Shown: piece after piece, positions 11,560-22,831 of the stretch | How the letters are laid out: the number at the start of each line of letters is the position of its first letter | How positions within the stretch are numbered: the first letter of the stretch is position 1 | From: Coprinellus micaceus | Lineage: Eukaryota > Basidiomycota > Agaricomycetes > Agaricales > Psathyrellaceae | Direction of reading: 5' to 3' | NCBI GenBank assembly: GCA_951394405.1 | Contig: OX596335.1 | Coordinates: forward strand, 868,001-932,000 | DNA: 64,000 nt | Made by a program: the position numbers and the translations under genes | Notes under the pieces: model-generated | The model's input: only the letters and a program-made list of their open reading frames with translations | Told to the model about the DNA's origin: nothing | Database searches by the model: none

Positions 11560-14238
11560 ATGTTGCGACTGGCATGTAGTCGCCCTCTGGTTCCTGTCCG
11601 GCTCGTGCGCTATACACATACGGCCCAATCGATCGTCCTTCGACCGTACCAGGAGGAATGCATTACCGAATGCCTTGACTGGCTGGACCAAGGGGCCACA
11701 CGCATTGGAGTCTCTTTACCTACGGGTTCGGGAAAGACCACAGTCTTCATCTCGCTCCTTTCACGCATCGCTGCCCGAGCGCCTGAGAAGCCCATGAAGA
11801 CCATCGTTATCGTCAACAGCGTCGAGCTCGCGAGGCAGTCGGCGGCTCAGGCGGCGCGGATGTTCCCCGGGTGGAGTGTGGAGATTGAGCAGGGGGCGAA
11901 GCATAGGGCGAGTGGGTTTGCGGACTTGTGAGTGCGGTTTGTGGCTCTTTGGAGGCGTGGCTGAAGAGGTTTTGTAGTACCGCCGCGACGTACCAGACGT
12001 TGCTCAATTCTGAGCGCTTAGCCAAGTTTGACCCTCATCAAGTTACGGCTGTTATCATTGACGAGGCTCACCATGCCGCGGCGCCTTCGTACGTCTCTCA
12101 ACTACTTGTATACCTCGAGAATGGGTTATTTTAACGCGTCGTCACAGGTATAGGAAGCTACTTTCGCATTTCCACCCAGAGATTCGCCATCCAGATCCCG
12201 AATACACGCTACCCGTTGAGCCCAAGGCTATCCCTGTGATTGGGTTCTCTGCAACGTTCAGTAGGCATGATGGGTTGGCTCTTGGGTCTGTGTTTGAGCG
12301 GATTGTGTACCATCGCGACGTGCTTCAGATGATCGACGAGGACTGGTGCGTACTCTCCTCCTACTCCCTATGTAATACCGACCTAACCACAAGTAGGCTT
12401 TGCGACGTTCGCCTGACCTCCGTCAAGGTCTCCTTGGATCTGAACAACGTCACACTCAACCCCAACGGCGACTTCGCAACCGGCTCCCTAGCGCGTGTCA
12501 TGAACACCGTCGATATGAACGACCTGGTCGTCCGCACGTGGCTGGATCGCGCAGCCAACGACCGCAAGTCCACCTTGATTTTCTGTGTTGATATTGCGCA
12601 TGTCGAGGCGCTTACGAACGCGTTCAGGGAGATTGGGGTGGATGCGAGGTTTTTGACGGGGAAGACGAATGTGGGGGCGAGGAAGGAGCTTGTGGATGCG
12701 TTTAGGGAGGGGGAGTTCCCTGTGCTGATTAATTGCGGTACGTTTTGGTTTGCTTTGTGGGTTTGTTGGGTGGAGCTGAAGGGCGACGATGGTTTGTAGC
12801 TGTCCTCACGGAAGGAGCTGATATTCCGAATATTGACTGTGTGATCGTTGCGCGTCCTACGAGGTCGAAGAACGTATTCGCTCAGATGGTCCGTCGTTAC
12901 TTATCACCTCACCGTTTCCATCGAATTTGACGAAAGCCTCTTCGAACGCAGATCGGAAGAGGGATGAGGCTTTCCCCGGAAACGGGCAAGGAAGACTGTC
13001 ATATCATCGACTACGTCGATACCGTCGACCGGGTGGCTGGGGTGATATCTGTACCCACCCTCCTTGGGCTCGACCCTATGAAGCTAAAGCTCGAAGGTGA
13101 GTACTCTTTAATACCGCACGCAGGCAACTGAACTCACATACCGTGGCCATAGGCAGGCCTCTCGATGACCTTCGCAAGCAAGCAGAGGATGGTCCCGACG
13201 AAGCTCCAGGGGCCGCAAGGGGCGAAATGGACGAGGACGCCCCCCTTACAGTCACGTACGAAGACCACGAGAATTTCGGCTCTCTTTACAGGTCTCTCAG
13301 CCAGAAGGAAGTGAAGATCAGGATGCTCAGCCGCTTTGCTTGGGTCACCTGTAAAAACAACCTCTATATCATCACGTCTACCAACGGTACGAAAATCAAG
13401 ATTATGGAGGAAGCCAACGGTGGTGAGTGCGATGTTTTTTCTTTGGAGGAGTGGTGTGGGACGGTGCTGACGGAGCTTTTCCTATAGTCCATCCCTTCGT
13501 CGTGAAGCAATACCGCTGGGTCTACATGCCAGGGTTTGGGAAGGCAGAACGGGGGTTCAGGCTTCTCAGCGCTGAAACGTTTGAGGACGCCGTGCACGGC
13601 GCGGATACGTGGATCGCTGGGAATGTGCCCGGTGCGCAACAGATGTGAGCCCCCTTTCCCCCTTTCCCCGCGAGGCTTGATGCTCAACGATAAATGTATG
13701 CACGTAGGCTATCGCATTCCGCTCCGTGGAGGAGGCTACCAGCTTCTGAGGCTCAAGTCAAGCAGGTCATGGGGCTGTACCAAGCCAAGGAACCTAAGGA
13801 TATCCGAGCCTTTCTCGCTGCCGCCGGGTTGATTCTGAGAGAGGACCGGACGCCTTCGGCCGAAGAGATAGAAGCGCGTCTCAAGAAGATGAGGAAGGGA
13901 CAGTTGTCCGATGCTATCACTCGCCTAAAGCACAATGCCGATGTAAGTGCCATGTTGTATCCGTCTACCTTCAGCAGCAGTCGCTCATCGCCACGCAGAA
14001 ACACTATGCCAAGGAAGGGAAAATTATTCGAAAGAAAGTCCTAAAAAAGGTGAAGCTACAGGAAAAGATACAAGCCAAGGAAGAGAAACGGACTGCCCGG
14101 GAAAAGGTCGCCGTTGGCGTTCTCTTCGGAGCGGAGCCCTTCGACAACCCCGTTACAACGACTTCAACTCTGAAAGACGCGGCGACACGGCGTGGTGACT
14201 CTGAAGGGACAGAACCGCGGCGTGCTGAGCAGTATTGA
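11560..14238 (+). CDS. IRC3: IRC3-type DEAD/DEAH-box helicase, probably mitochondrial
   Basis: Superfamily 2 helicase of the yeast Irc3 type, which acts on mitochondrial DNA. The start [20 protein letters not shown] looks like a mitochondrial presequence. Helicase motifs in order: [15 protein letters not shown] (Q-like), LPTGSGKT (I), [13 protein letters not shown] [13 protein letters not shown] (II), [10 protein letters not shown] (III), [13 protein letters not shown] (IV), [14 protein letters not shown] (V) and [11 protein letters not shown] (VI). About nine introns; one uses GTCCGT as donor, just before motif VI. The C-terminal extension ends ...RRAEQY, with the stop at 14236-14238. Its last 86 coding bases lie opposite the last exon of the pseudouridine-catabolism gene on the other strand. 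Confidence 0.9.
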
Positions 14239-17149
14239 CGATGCTGTCAAGGCCGTCCAGATCGTATATGCTCTTCTTATCACTTGCGATTCCAGCAATC
14301 AGTGTCCCAACGAACGAATCTCCAGCGCCGGTGACGTTCTCGACCGTCTCAACCTTCAACGCGGGGAAGTGCTTCACAACAACGATATCCCCCTTCATCC
14401 CGTGGGCAACAACACACCGCCTAGCCATGTTGGAGGTCTGGTTGGCGAATCCGGTGGACGGGGCCTTGTCTGCGGGGATGTGCATGATAGTGACGACGCC
14501 CTGGTCCCCACACTTCACCCAAATGTGCTGGAAGAACGGAAGGAGGTGGACGGCGCGTTGCGCAAGCCCTCGCTCAGTCAAGAAGGCCAGGGTTCCCTTG
14601 GAAGGGTCGTCCTCGTCGACCTGTCGTCTGGCAAGGTGGTCGAGGTCCATGCGGAAGCTGGTGCCGAGCGAGAGGTTGTCGATGAAATTCCACCACCAGT
14701 CCTTATTCATGAGGTTGTACTCGTCGGAGCCTGCTTGATCGTAGATTTCTTGCAATTCTAAGAGGTTGGGCGTGAAGTGTGTTATCGGGGTGTCGTGTAC
14801 ATTGGATTGGATACGAGCGGCGATCGCGGGTAGGACCCTGGCAGACTTGTAGACAGAGGTTGGCTCGCTGGGTGTTACATGAAGTCAGCGAAACAACCCT
14901 CAGTAGGTCTCACCAACTGGCTTACAATATTCCTGAGCATGCTGTTAGTTCAATGGTCGTTCCTGGAGCTGTGTATCTACTCACCCTTGACTCCGTTTTG
15001 GTGACAGTAGTTGACCAATTTCTTGATCGTATCTGCGCTCAGATTTCCATCGAATGCGACGAACTCAGGTTTGTGTTGATCCAGTTGAGATTGGAACTAA
15101 TAGTAACCCGTCAGTCTCGAAAGCCGAGTAGGAAGTTAAACACCTACAGCGTTGAAAGTGAAGTTGTTCGTAACGTCCATGTCGGCAACGCCTCCAATCA
15201 ACCCACCTTGGCCATCAAGAACCATATTGCAAACTGCAGTACGACCTTCCACAGGCACAAACCCGTCGTTTCTCATCCCAAGGCGAGCCGTCTGCTCAGT
15301 CAAGACATGGCCAAAGAAGTCCTTCCCGACAGGGGCGACAAGAACAGAGCTCAACCCAGGATACGCTGAGACGCTGGCTCGTGCAGTGGCCTCAGCCACG
15401 TTCCTTGCCACACCCCCGAGAGTTAGAGCTACAGTGCCTGGAGTAGTCGAGTGGAGGGATAGAGAAGGGTTAACGGCACCCTTGCCTTGAGCCACCACGT
15501 CGATAGCGGCGCAACCCACGGTGACTACCTTTGCAGGTCTGTGGTTAACTGAAGAGCTTTCTGCTGATGATGTTGGCGCTACGTCCTTGAATATGTCAGG
15601 AGTGCCGTTGGGTGGCGACACTGGCTGGTGCGAAGAAGGCCCCTATAGGGTCGGTAGCTCAAGTGAGAAAAGATCAAGCAAGTGCTTAGTAGTATTTAGT
15701 TACAGACCGAAGTTTCGTTAATTCGAGAGTATTCGACAGCAAGTTGTCCACCTGCGCTCGTAGTTAGCATACTGGAAGCTGGAATACGTAGACAAGGTAC
15801 TCACCAACGAGAGCATTGTTCGTCAGAAGGGCGATATTGGACGCCATAGACACCCCACCACTCAGTTCACGCACTCTGTTCAGGAGCCATGGAGTTACGT
15901 CGTTACCAGCCTTCGCCATACCATTCTCTTCGGACTCTTGGATAGCCTGAGCGACATACTGCTCCAGGGTCTCACCCACAGCGTGATACTCCTCTGGAAT
16001 GGGAACTGCGAACATGATACCGTTCTTCATGCCAAATTGCCATTGCGTGTCTGTTAAGGTAGTCGATATAAAATGCATTGAGGAAAAGTTGAGTACTCAC
16101 GGAGAATCTTGGCTGCTACAGCTGGATCGCTAGTGCTCCAGGGAACCTTGTAACCACTCTTCGGCGACCAGAACGCAGGGAACTCCCTCGTCTCGTTCCA
16201 TGGAATGACCGGAACTCCGAGCGTTTCCTGCCCTCCGTCAGTATCTCTGTCCGTGACATTCGCAGGTTGTCATTTCATACCATATATTCCAGGGTTCTAA
16301 AACACGGTCAGTGAGTGTCCTATTCTGGTAGTCGTGGAACTCACCTCTTGATATCGAGGATGGACTTCACGCCAGATGACACCAGTGCGACGGGACAGCG
16401 TGTCAGTTCCTGGAGGTCAGCAGAGATGTCGAACGCTTAAGCCATGGTTAATGCTCGTCATTGGAGGAACTGAGGTATCGGGCGACGTACAGGTCTCTCC
16501 GCCACGATGGACACCACCCATCCTGAACCTAGGTCAGATAATGCAAAAGCCAAGGCGTGTCCGGTCTCACCCTCCAGTTGCAAATACCTTGCAGGTAGAC
16601 GAAAGTGAGCGTTTCGAACATGAATCAGGTGTTACTTCAAAGCGTACCTTGATACCGGCTAACGCAGAGAATATCAAAGTCGAGCTGCATGTGGTACCTG
16701 GGTGCACCGTCAGCGTACCTTGAAGGGTCAGGGGTAAGACGGTTCATTGTACCTCCATCCTTGCCGAGAGCAACAGCAGCCGCAATGTCCCTCCGAGATA
16801 GCTTCACCGACTTGCCAGCAGGGTCTGCGAGCCTTTCCAACTCTTTCCTCTCCAGACCGACTTTGATACGTCCACCGATGAGGCCAATAGTTGCAGGTAC
16901 GGCGCCTGTTGAGCGCACATTCTGTTCCATGGCCAGTGGAACTTCTAGCCTCTGAGGGTATGGAAGGCCATGGGTAACGAGAGCCGTCTCGAGGGCGACA
17001 ACTGGCTTGTTGTGAGCGAGGGCCTCCTGAACCTCAGGGTGGATGTCAAAGGGGGCATTTCTCAGCTCCAGGGTGCTACCGTGCACCCCGCGCTTGAGGA
17101 CGCGGTGGGCAAGATGCCCGGATCGAGTGAAGGGTCTGAGTAACGTCAT
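14153..17149 (-). CDS. Fused pseudouridine-5'-phosphate glycosidase and PfkB pseudouridine kinase
   Basis: Degrades pseudouridine: the PfkB half phosphorylates it and the IndA/PsuG half splits the 5'-phosphate into uracil and ribose 5-phosphate. The N-terminal IndA domain has PVVALETALVTHGLPYPQ, STLIFSALAGIKVFATGGMG, GVHRGGET, FDISADLQELTRCPVALVS and SGVKSILDIKR. It ends with PEEYHAVGETLEQYVAQAIQ and LSGGVSMASNIALLTNNALV. After a linker the PfkB domain starts VVTVGCAAIDVVAQGKG. It carries GTVALTLGGVARNVAEA and closes with signature 2, NVTGAGDSFVGTLIAGI, before ...[19 protein letters not shown]. About ten short introns. Bacteria encode these activities as separate psuG and psuK; fused forms are known in eukaryotes. 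The start at 17149 is 231 bp from the divergent molybdopterin synthase gene. Confidence 0.93.
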
Positions 17150-17380
17150 TATCGGACTGCAACGCGTAAGAACGTGGATTACAGAGTTTCAGCGACATTT
17201 CGTACCTGCAAGTCCAACAGTTCCTCCTAAGTAGACGTGGTGGTCAGAAGGAAAGAGCACAAATCGCTCCTGAAGTAACCAGCGAGTCATGACCGTGCCA
17301 TGTTGCCTGTTGATAGCCGGACCTCCTTCAAGTTGGATACCGACGCAACCACGCGGCTGCGCGTTTAGATTAGATCCTCC

Positions 17381-18065
17381 ATGTCCTCCTCCTCCTCAAC
17401 ACCCCCATCCTCTGTAGAGGCTCGGCTCGAGATACCCCAAGGGGTCTGTGTTCTCACGTACTCAGACCTCAATACCCAAGAAATCATTGACCTCGTTAGA
17501 GATGACGCCGCAGGAGCCATTACTACCTTCATAGGTATGGTCCCGTCCTATCTACCACCCCCTAATCTGTCTGATGAAAAGGTCAGGGACCACACGAAAC
17601 TCTTTCAAGGGTAAGCGAGAATCGCGATTCTTTCGAGGTGATGCCCACCCTGCCGTAGGAAAGGTTGTGACACGGTTGGAATACCAGGCGTATTCTAAGC
17701 TTGCCATTAAGACGATGGCCTCAGTCGTGGAGAAAGCAAGCCAATCGGTTTCCCGCTCTGACCACCAACCAGAAGTCCAAGGAGGGAAGACGCCTTCATT
17801 TTTGCGATGCGCTTTATATCACCGACTGGGGACTGTACCGGTTGGGGAACCGTCAATAGGTGGGTGAACACTGTTGCTGCCTTGACTCGAAAAGACGGTG
17901 CGCTGAAGTCGGATAGTCATTGCTGTATCCTCCCCCCACAGGAAGGAGGCGTTCGTTGCGTGCGAACAGATCTTAGAGGAGGTTAAGCAAAAGGTTCAGA
18001 TCTGGAAGAGAGAATTCTATGAAGGAGAAGACGAAAACACAGCAGAATGGAAGGAGAACCACTGA
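17381..18065 (+). CDS. MOCS2B: Molybdopterin synthase catalytic (large) subunit
   Basis: MoaE/MOCS2B homologue that inserts dithiolene sulfur into precursor Z during molybdenum cofactor synthesis, partnering the small MoaD/MOCS2A subunit, which is not in the window. The protein starts [20 protein letters not shown]. Conserved blocks: [52 protein letters not shown] and [20 protein letters not shown], then [17 protein letters not shown]. The Lys in QIWKRE corresponds to the family catalytic lysine. An insert of about 25 residues ([19 protein letters not shown]) precedes the HRLG block. Four exons; the first intron uses the acceptor in GATGAAAAGGTCAG, which restores IGTTRN. The stop is at 18063-18065. 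Confidence 0.93.
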
Positions 18066-18506
18066 CGAGTCAGTCTGCGCCATAGTATGCCTACTACGGG
18101 TTCCAATGGTTCGTGTTCGTCCACCATACCCCAACCTATCTGACCCGCAAGGCCTTAATGCACCATCTCCCTCTCATAGTCGCTTGCTGACCGTTTCCTT
18201 CGTTAGGCGATTGGATCAGAGATCAGTCAATTCGCAGCGAGTCTAAGGGATGGGTCGGTATGCCTCCAGAGTTCGATCATCCCTTCTGCCCAGTATCATG
18301 AAGACTAAAGGCCTGAAATCCCTTTGAGTTCTCAGTTTTAGTTCTGTGGTTGAAGCTGAGCGCTCAAGTTCGGTTGCAGTGTATTTCAATTTGGGCCCTT
18401 TATCTCCACCTGGTGTATTACGGCACCACATGGCAACTCGTTTCAACCCTCTGGTGAATGGGCGTCTCCGCCTTCGTCCCTTCTTAAGATCTTCGCCCAT
18501 GTCCCC
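18066..18506. other. Intergenic between MOCS2B and the glycosyltransferase-like gene
   Basis: 441 bp with no reading frame I can recognise. It must hold the 3' end of the molybdopterin synthase transcript and the promoter of the next gene. Confidence 0.5.
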
Positions 18507-20231
18507 ATGTCCAGCACGCGATCCAGCATAGCATGGCCCGCCATCCTTATTGCAAGCAACGTCGCACTACCCACACTCCTTGCGCTCTTCAATCGAGCTT
18601 GGTCTTTCCCCGCGTATATACCCCGCCAGCTCATAAACGACAATGATCTATACCCAATGCTCATAGCCCCATGGTCAGGGCCACCCAACTTCTTCTCTGG
18701 GCTGTCGAGGGTACTTCAAATCGTCGCCCTCCTTGCCTTCCCCCACCCCCTATCGACATTTTACCAATCCACGTACCTCACATGGATTTACGTCGCGCTA
18801 GCACGGGCGCTCGCAGGATTCGTCCTTTCCCGAGCTATAGGATGGGCTGCACCGCGTTTCTTTAGGCATTGGGCCCTATACGAACCGACAAGTGGCTTTG
18901 GATCTGCATTATTTGCCCTTTCTATCCTCCACAGCACGGGGACCCTCGATTTATCGCATTACGCGCTCCCCTCACAAGAATCAAGAATTTCGCGGGTACT
19001 ATCAAAGCTCTCAACCAGGAAGCACGGCCATGTCCCCCTCGCATTAGGGTTTGGGGCCCTTCTATGTTGGCTGGAGAACGCGCCATGGACCTATGGTATC
19101 GCATTGATAGCGGCCTTCGCCATCGTACTTGCTCATCGAATACTTATATTCATCCTCCCAATCACACTCGCCAGCCGCTCCGAATACACCGCACTCGACC
19201 CCCACGGAAGAACCGACACAGAGATGGCCATAATAGGCGAACCCCACTCTTACGAACAGCAGAGCACCTTCGTGCTCGGTCTTCGCAGATCCATCGTTCT
19301 TGGGCTCGCCTCGTTGGCCCTGATGGAAGCCCCGTTCAGTATTCTCCCTCGTATCTTCCCCAACCCCTTAACTGTCATGCCACCAGCTCCATCTCCCCCT
19401 GCCCCACTTCTGGAAATACTGATGCTCACCTACCCCCGATCCGACCTCGATGCGAGCACAACCATCATGAAGACCACGATCGACAGCTACCTCCCACTCC
19501 TTGGCATCTCAACCCACCTATCCGTTTTCACCCATGCTCAGGAACACCGCGCATTCGATCTACTCAAACAACAATTCTCCTCCAACGTCACGTTTTATGC
19601 AGACAATGACTCCCACCCCGAGTCTGATGACGGACACTATCTGCACCTCGCAGAAGCCTTCCGCTGGGTATTCGAACCGCGCCCAGGCCTACACCAAGCC
19701 GAATGGGTCATGCTCATCGAGGACGACTTCCCCATCTGCGCAGGGGAGACAGGGAAGGACGCGCTCCGGCAGATCCTCAGCTTCCTCGAGGCAAGTAGAC
19801 CACACGCCAATCGCAATGACCTGTACCCTCGGCCGCGGAGGCGCGCTGGATTTGTCGGGACGGGAGGCAGCGGGCTCATCATCCATAAAACGATGTTGCC
19901 TATCCTCCAAGTCATCTTACGCGTCCATGCTGAGAAACAAAACAAGCTACCTGCGGGTCTGCCACGTCGGGCACCGGACCAAGTCATCCAAGACTGCATT
20001 TTGGGGAAAGACCCGATGTGTCCTGTGGCGAAGGGTGATGTGTGTGTAGATCAGGAGGGGAAGGCTTCAAGTTGTGGCCTGGTTATCACTTCGAGGCTGG
20101 TGATGGATCACATTGGTGGGATGTTTTCGACAACGTGGGGGAAGGCGAAGAACAGCGACAAGTGGAGGTGCGGGTGGAGGCATCCTTTCCATGGGACGAA
20201 AGGGATGGAAGTTGTGGTCGTGGACTGGTGA
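18507..20231 (+). CDS. Multi-spanning membrane protein with glycosyltransferase-like lumenal domain
   Basis: An intronless gene of 574 codons, unusual among intron-rich neighbours. The N-terminal half is hydrophobic with several likely membrane segments (IAWPAILIASNVALPTLLAL, VLQIVALLAFPHPL, YGIALIAAFAIVLAHRILIF). The C-terminal half resembles a GT-A-type nucleotide-sugar enzyme. It begins LEILMLTYPRSDLDASTTIM, then has WVMLIEDDFPIC, an acidic EDD motif where a metal-binding DXD would sit. It also has RRAGFVGTGGSGLIIHKTML and CGWRHPFHG near the end. Related predicted proteins in Agaricomycetes are usually uncharacterised. I infer a Golgi or ER glycosyltransferase; substrate and linkage are unknown. 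The start at 18507 is the first ATG in frame. Confidence 0.75.
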   Translation: MSSTRSSIAWPAILIASNVALPTLLALFNRAWSFPAYIPRQLINDNDLYPMLIAPWSGPPNFFSGLSRVLQIVALLAFPHPLSTFYQSTYLTWIYVALARALAGFVLSRAIGWAAPRFFRHWALYEPTSGFGSALFALSILHSTGTLDLSHYALPSQESRISRVLSKLSTRKHGHVPLALGFGALLCWLENAPWTYGIALIAAFAIVLAHRILIFILPITLASRSEYTALDPHGRTDTEMAIIGEPHSYEQQSTFVLGLRRSIVLGLASLALMEAPFSILPRIFPNPLTVMPPAPSPPAPLLEILMLTYPRSDLDASTTIMKTTIDSYLPLLGISTHLSVFTHAQEHRAFDLLKQQFSSNVTFYADNDSHPESDDGHYLHLAEAFRWVFEPRPGLHQAEWVMLIEDDFPICAGETGKDALRQILSFLEASRPHANRNDLYPRPRRRAGFVGTGGSGLIIHKTMLPILQVILRVHAEKQNKLPAGLPRRAPDQVIQDCILGKDPMCPVAKGDVCVDQEGKASSCGLVITSRLVMDHIGGMFSTTWGKAKNSDKWRCGWRHPFHGTKGMEVVVVDW

Positions 20232-20418
20232 AGGCATCGCGCTTTCAAAAATCCCGGGATACCTGTTCGATAGGATGGACATACCTACAGTACATGTATG
20301 GGACCTCTTACGTTAAATTAGAAACCTTGTAACAGGCTCACGATGGTCAAGCCCATACCCCACCCGAATCCTAAGAGAGTAACTCCTGCGTCGAATTAGG
20401 CCGACGGCGCTCAGTATC

Positions 20419-20740
20419 TCAGACATCAAACGGGTCCTCTCCGTGCACAAGTGCGTCTGGATAGTGCTTTACTTCGTGACCTGTACATCGGCCACGTTTG
20501 TTAGCATCCCGCTGACGCCTCCGAGTCTCTATCCCATCTAATTCCGTTCTTGTACTCACCGTGTTGATCAGTGTATAATACCTTCGGCGCAGGCCCTACG
20601 CCTAGCTTCTCCGCCTGTTCTTCATCCGTAACAATCTTCTCGACTTTTCCGTACTGCCTCCCACCTCTCGCGCGACAGGATACGACATCCCCGACACGTA
20701 TCACTTCTCCCTTCTTGTCAACGATCTGAGCTTCTGACAT
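20419..20740 (-). CDS. Hva1_TUDOR-domain small protein
   Basis: Small protein of about 80 residues made of one hypervirulence-associated TUDOR-like (Hva1) domain; the molecular function is not established. Exon 1 (20740-20560) gives MSEAQIVDKKGEVIRVGDVV, SCRARGGRQYGKVEKIVTDE and PAPKVLYTDQHG. Exon 2 (20480-20419) adds HEVKHYPDALVHGEDPFDV and a stop. The intron has GTGAGT and CAG ends. The WSWGGG-like core of other members is replaced here by the ARGGRQYGKVEKI pattern. It is convergent with the glycosyltransferase-like gene. Confidence 0.82.
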
Positions 20741-21100
20741 GGTAGTGAAGTTGAAGGGTCGAGGCAAGGTGAGTGTCTGTGCGGTCGTTTGTAGTATTTA
20801 TAATGAAGAGACACGGCCACCGCACACTATAAAGCGGCTTGTCGGGCTTGCCCCACACCCACAACGTCATCGATTTTACCGTCTGTCCGACCTTCGTGAC
20901 GCTCCTCAGTGCCCCAATACCGAACGCCGCCTGTGAGGTAACGTCAGGTCAGATCCAGGTGCGTTACATGTACATATGGTATCCAAGATAAGGGAGTGTC
21001 TGTTTTAAGCGCCCGTGGTGTGCTAGAGCGTGACGCCACGCAGAACGCGTCTGATGGGGTGAGTGTGGTGATATAAAGTGGGGGAAGGATGTGGTTGTGG
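20741..21100. other. Intergenic, promoter of the Hva1_TUDOR gene
   Basis: 360 bp between the start of the TUDOR gene and the stop of the ICE2-like gene. I see no coding or RNA feature. Confidence 0.5.
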
Positions 21101-22481
21101 TTAGTCGATCTTCCACTCCTTCGTGACGGCGTCGTCTTCGGAGCCGACGACAAGCTCTATTGACCAAATAACGAGGGTGAAAAATATGTTCATCCAGCGC
21201 CACCATATTTGTGATGAGTGGTCCAGCACTTCAGCGCAGGTCAGTACGAGAAAGGACTGTGAGGGTGGAGGGTAAATGCTCACGGAGTAGATGGGAGTAG
21301 ACAGTTACGAAGATGGTTTGTCTATAGGTCAGTAGCAGCTTGGTCAAGGTGGATGTCTATTCCAAACTCGTCAGCACGTCGACGCGAACCCAAAATGCAA
21401 CCACGTACAGGCCGGTCATCCCATCCATTATCAACGCCCTCTTCGGAATCCCAACTATCAGCCCCAATTGTTGGCAAAATCCTCGAGGCAAGGTGTAGAA
21501 TCGTCAAGCGATATAGGAGGGCGATTAAGACAGGTTTGGGGAGGGTGTTGACCACAAAGTTGGTCAGTGTTTGGACATGCGGGAGGATGTTCGGGAGGAG
21601 GGGGGCGCTAAACGAGGTTGGAACGTGTTATTCGATCCAAGTCAATTGTTGAACGAAGGTCTACTCACTATGATGAAGCGGGGTCGGTGAATGAATTTTG
21701 GTCAAAGCCGCATAACCACACGTTATACGCGATGAATAGGGCGAGAGAGGACGACTCGATGACGTTCGTCCGCCTGAGGACGAATCCAATGACGGACAGG
21801 AATAGGAAGGCAGTCAAGGCGACGCCGAGTAGAGTCGAGGATAAAGGTGAAGCAGCGGCGGTCGGGTATGACTGTTTATACAGCCAAGCGAGACTCCAGG
21901 ATCAGTTCGACACGTTACGGGGGCCACGAAGACACGCACCACGACGATCCACCATGCCGAGGTCACATACGCCGCCGCAGCCGCAATGAGCATCCCCAAC
22001 TGATAAGATTCACCCCGGTCCACCAACTTCTTCCCCTCCTGCCCAATCTTCTGAGCAACCAGCAAACTCGACATCCCTTCCATGCCAATAAACAGCGGTC
22101 CAGAGAACTTGAGCGCCTTGCCCCACAGGTTCGCAGCAGTCACGACCCATGGGTTCACGGCGGACGTCGAGAAGATGTTGAAGCACAGCAGTAGGAGGAA
22201 TGGGTGCATTGGGACTTGCAGGAAGGATATGGCTTGCGTCCGCCACAGCCAGGCCATTGTACCATGGATGAGCGCATGGGTAGTGAGGAGGAACGATTGT
22301 AGGAGAAATGCTTGTCGGGATAGGGTCGCGAGAGTTAAGGGAAGAAAAATGAGGATTTGCAGGGCTGTTCCTAGTCTATACAGACCCCACGCTATGTATA
22401 AGTTTTCAAATGCGAGGATACTGAGGTCCCTTACCTCGCTGTGTTGGAGACTACACTCCAGAAAAACCACGGATTGATCAT
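21101..22481 (-). CDS. ICE2-like multi-spanning ER membrane protein
   Basis: Hydrophobic protein of about 400 residues. It starts MINPWFFWSVVSNTA, and an intron (acceptor CTGTATAG) leads to RLGTALQILIFLPLTLATL. Further membrane segments include FLLTTHALIHGTMAWLW, HPFLLLLCFNIFSTSAVNP, LGMLIAAAAAYVTSAWWIV and LLGVALTAFLFLSVIGFVL. The block GPLFIGMEGMSSLLVAQKIG resembles the conserved GPLF-x-LEGFSSLLVIQ block of the fungal ICE2 family, which shapes cortical ER in yeast. Late exons give LPNILPHVQTLTNFVVNTLP and the final WWRWMNIFFTLVIWSIELV, ending EDDAVTKEWKID. The family call rests on remembered motifs and needs a profile search; the gene model itself is good. Confidence 0.65.
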
Positions 22482-22831
22482 GCCTGCAGACAGTTGAAAC
22501 AATGATAAAGAGAGAAAGCTGGTCGTGTCGTCGTGAAACAGGGAAGTCTAAAGGGGCGAGGAACGCGGGTTTAGCAGCAGGTTTGCCACTGCTGGGGCGA
22601 CATGAGGGTAGAGAGCAAGGAACGGGTGGTGAACAATTGTGTTTGCCTCGGTGATTGTGTTCGCGTGACCCATAAACAGCTCCTTAGCGGGCTCGTGCTT
22701 GGCAGCATCACTTCAGTTCCTCTCTAAATGCCGGATATTGCCATTACCATTACAAAGGGAATCTAAGATATATGTACAGTGGTTTCAGAAATACATCTAT
22801 GATACAGGAACACGAAATGAATGGGAGAAAA
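22482..22831. other. Intergenic, promoter side of the ICE2-like gene
   Basis: 350 bp between the ICE2-like start and the DUG3 stop. Nothing recognisable apart from the expected promoter of the former and 3' end of the latter. Confidence 0.45.
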
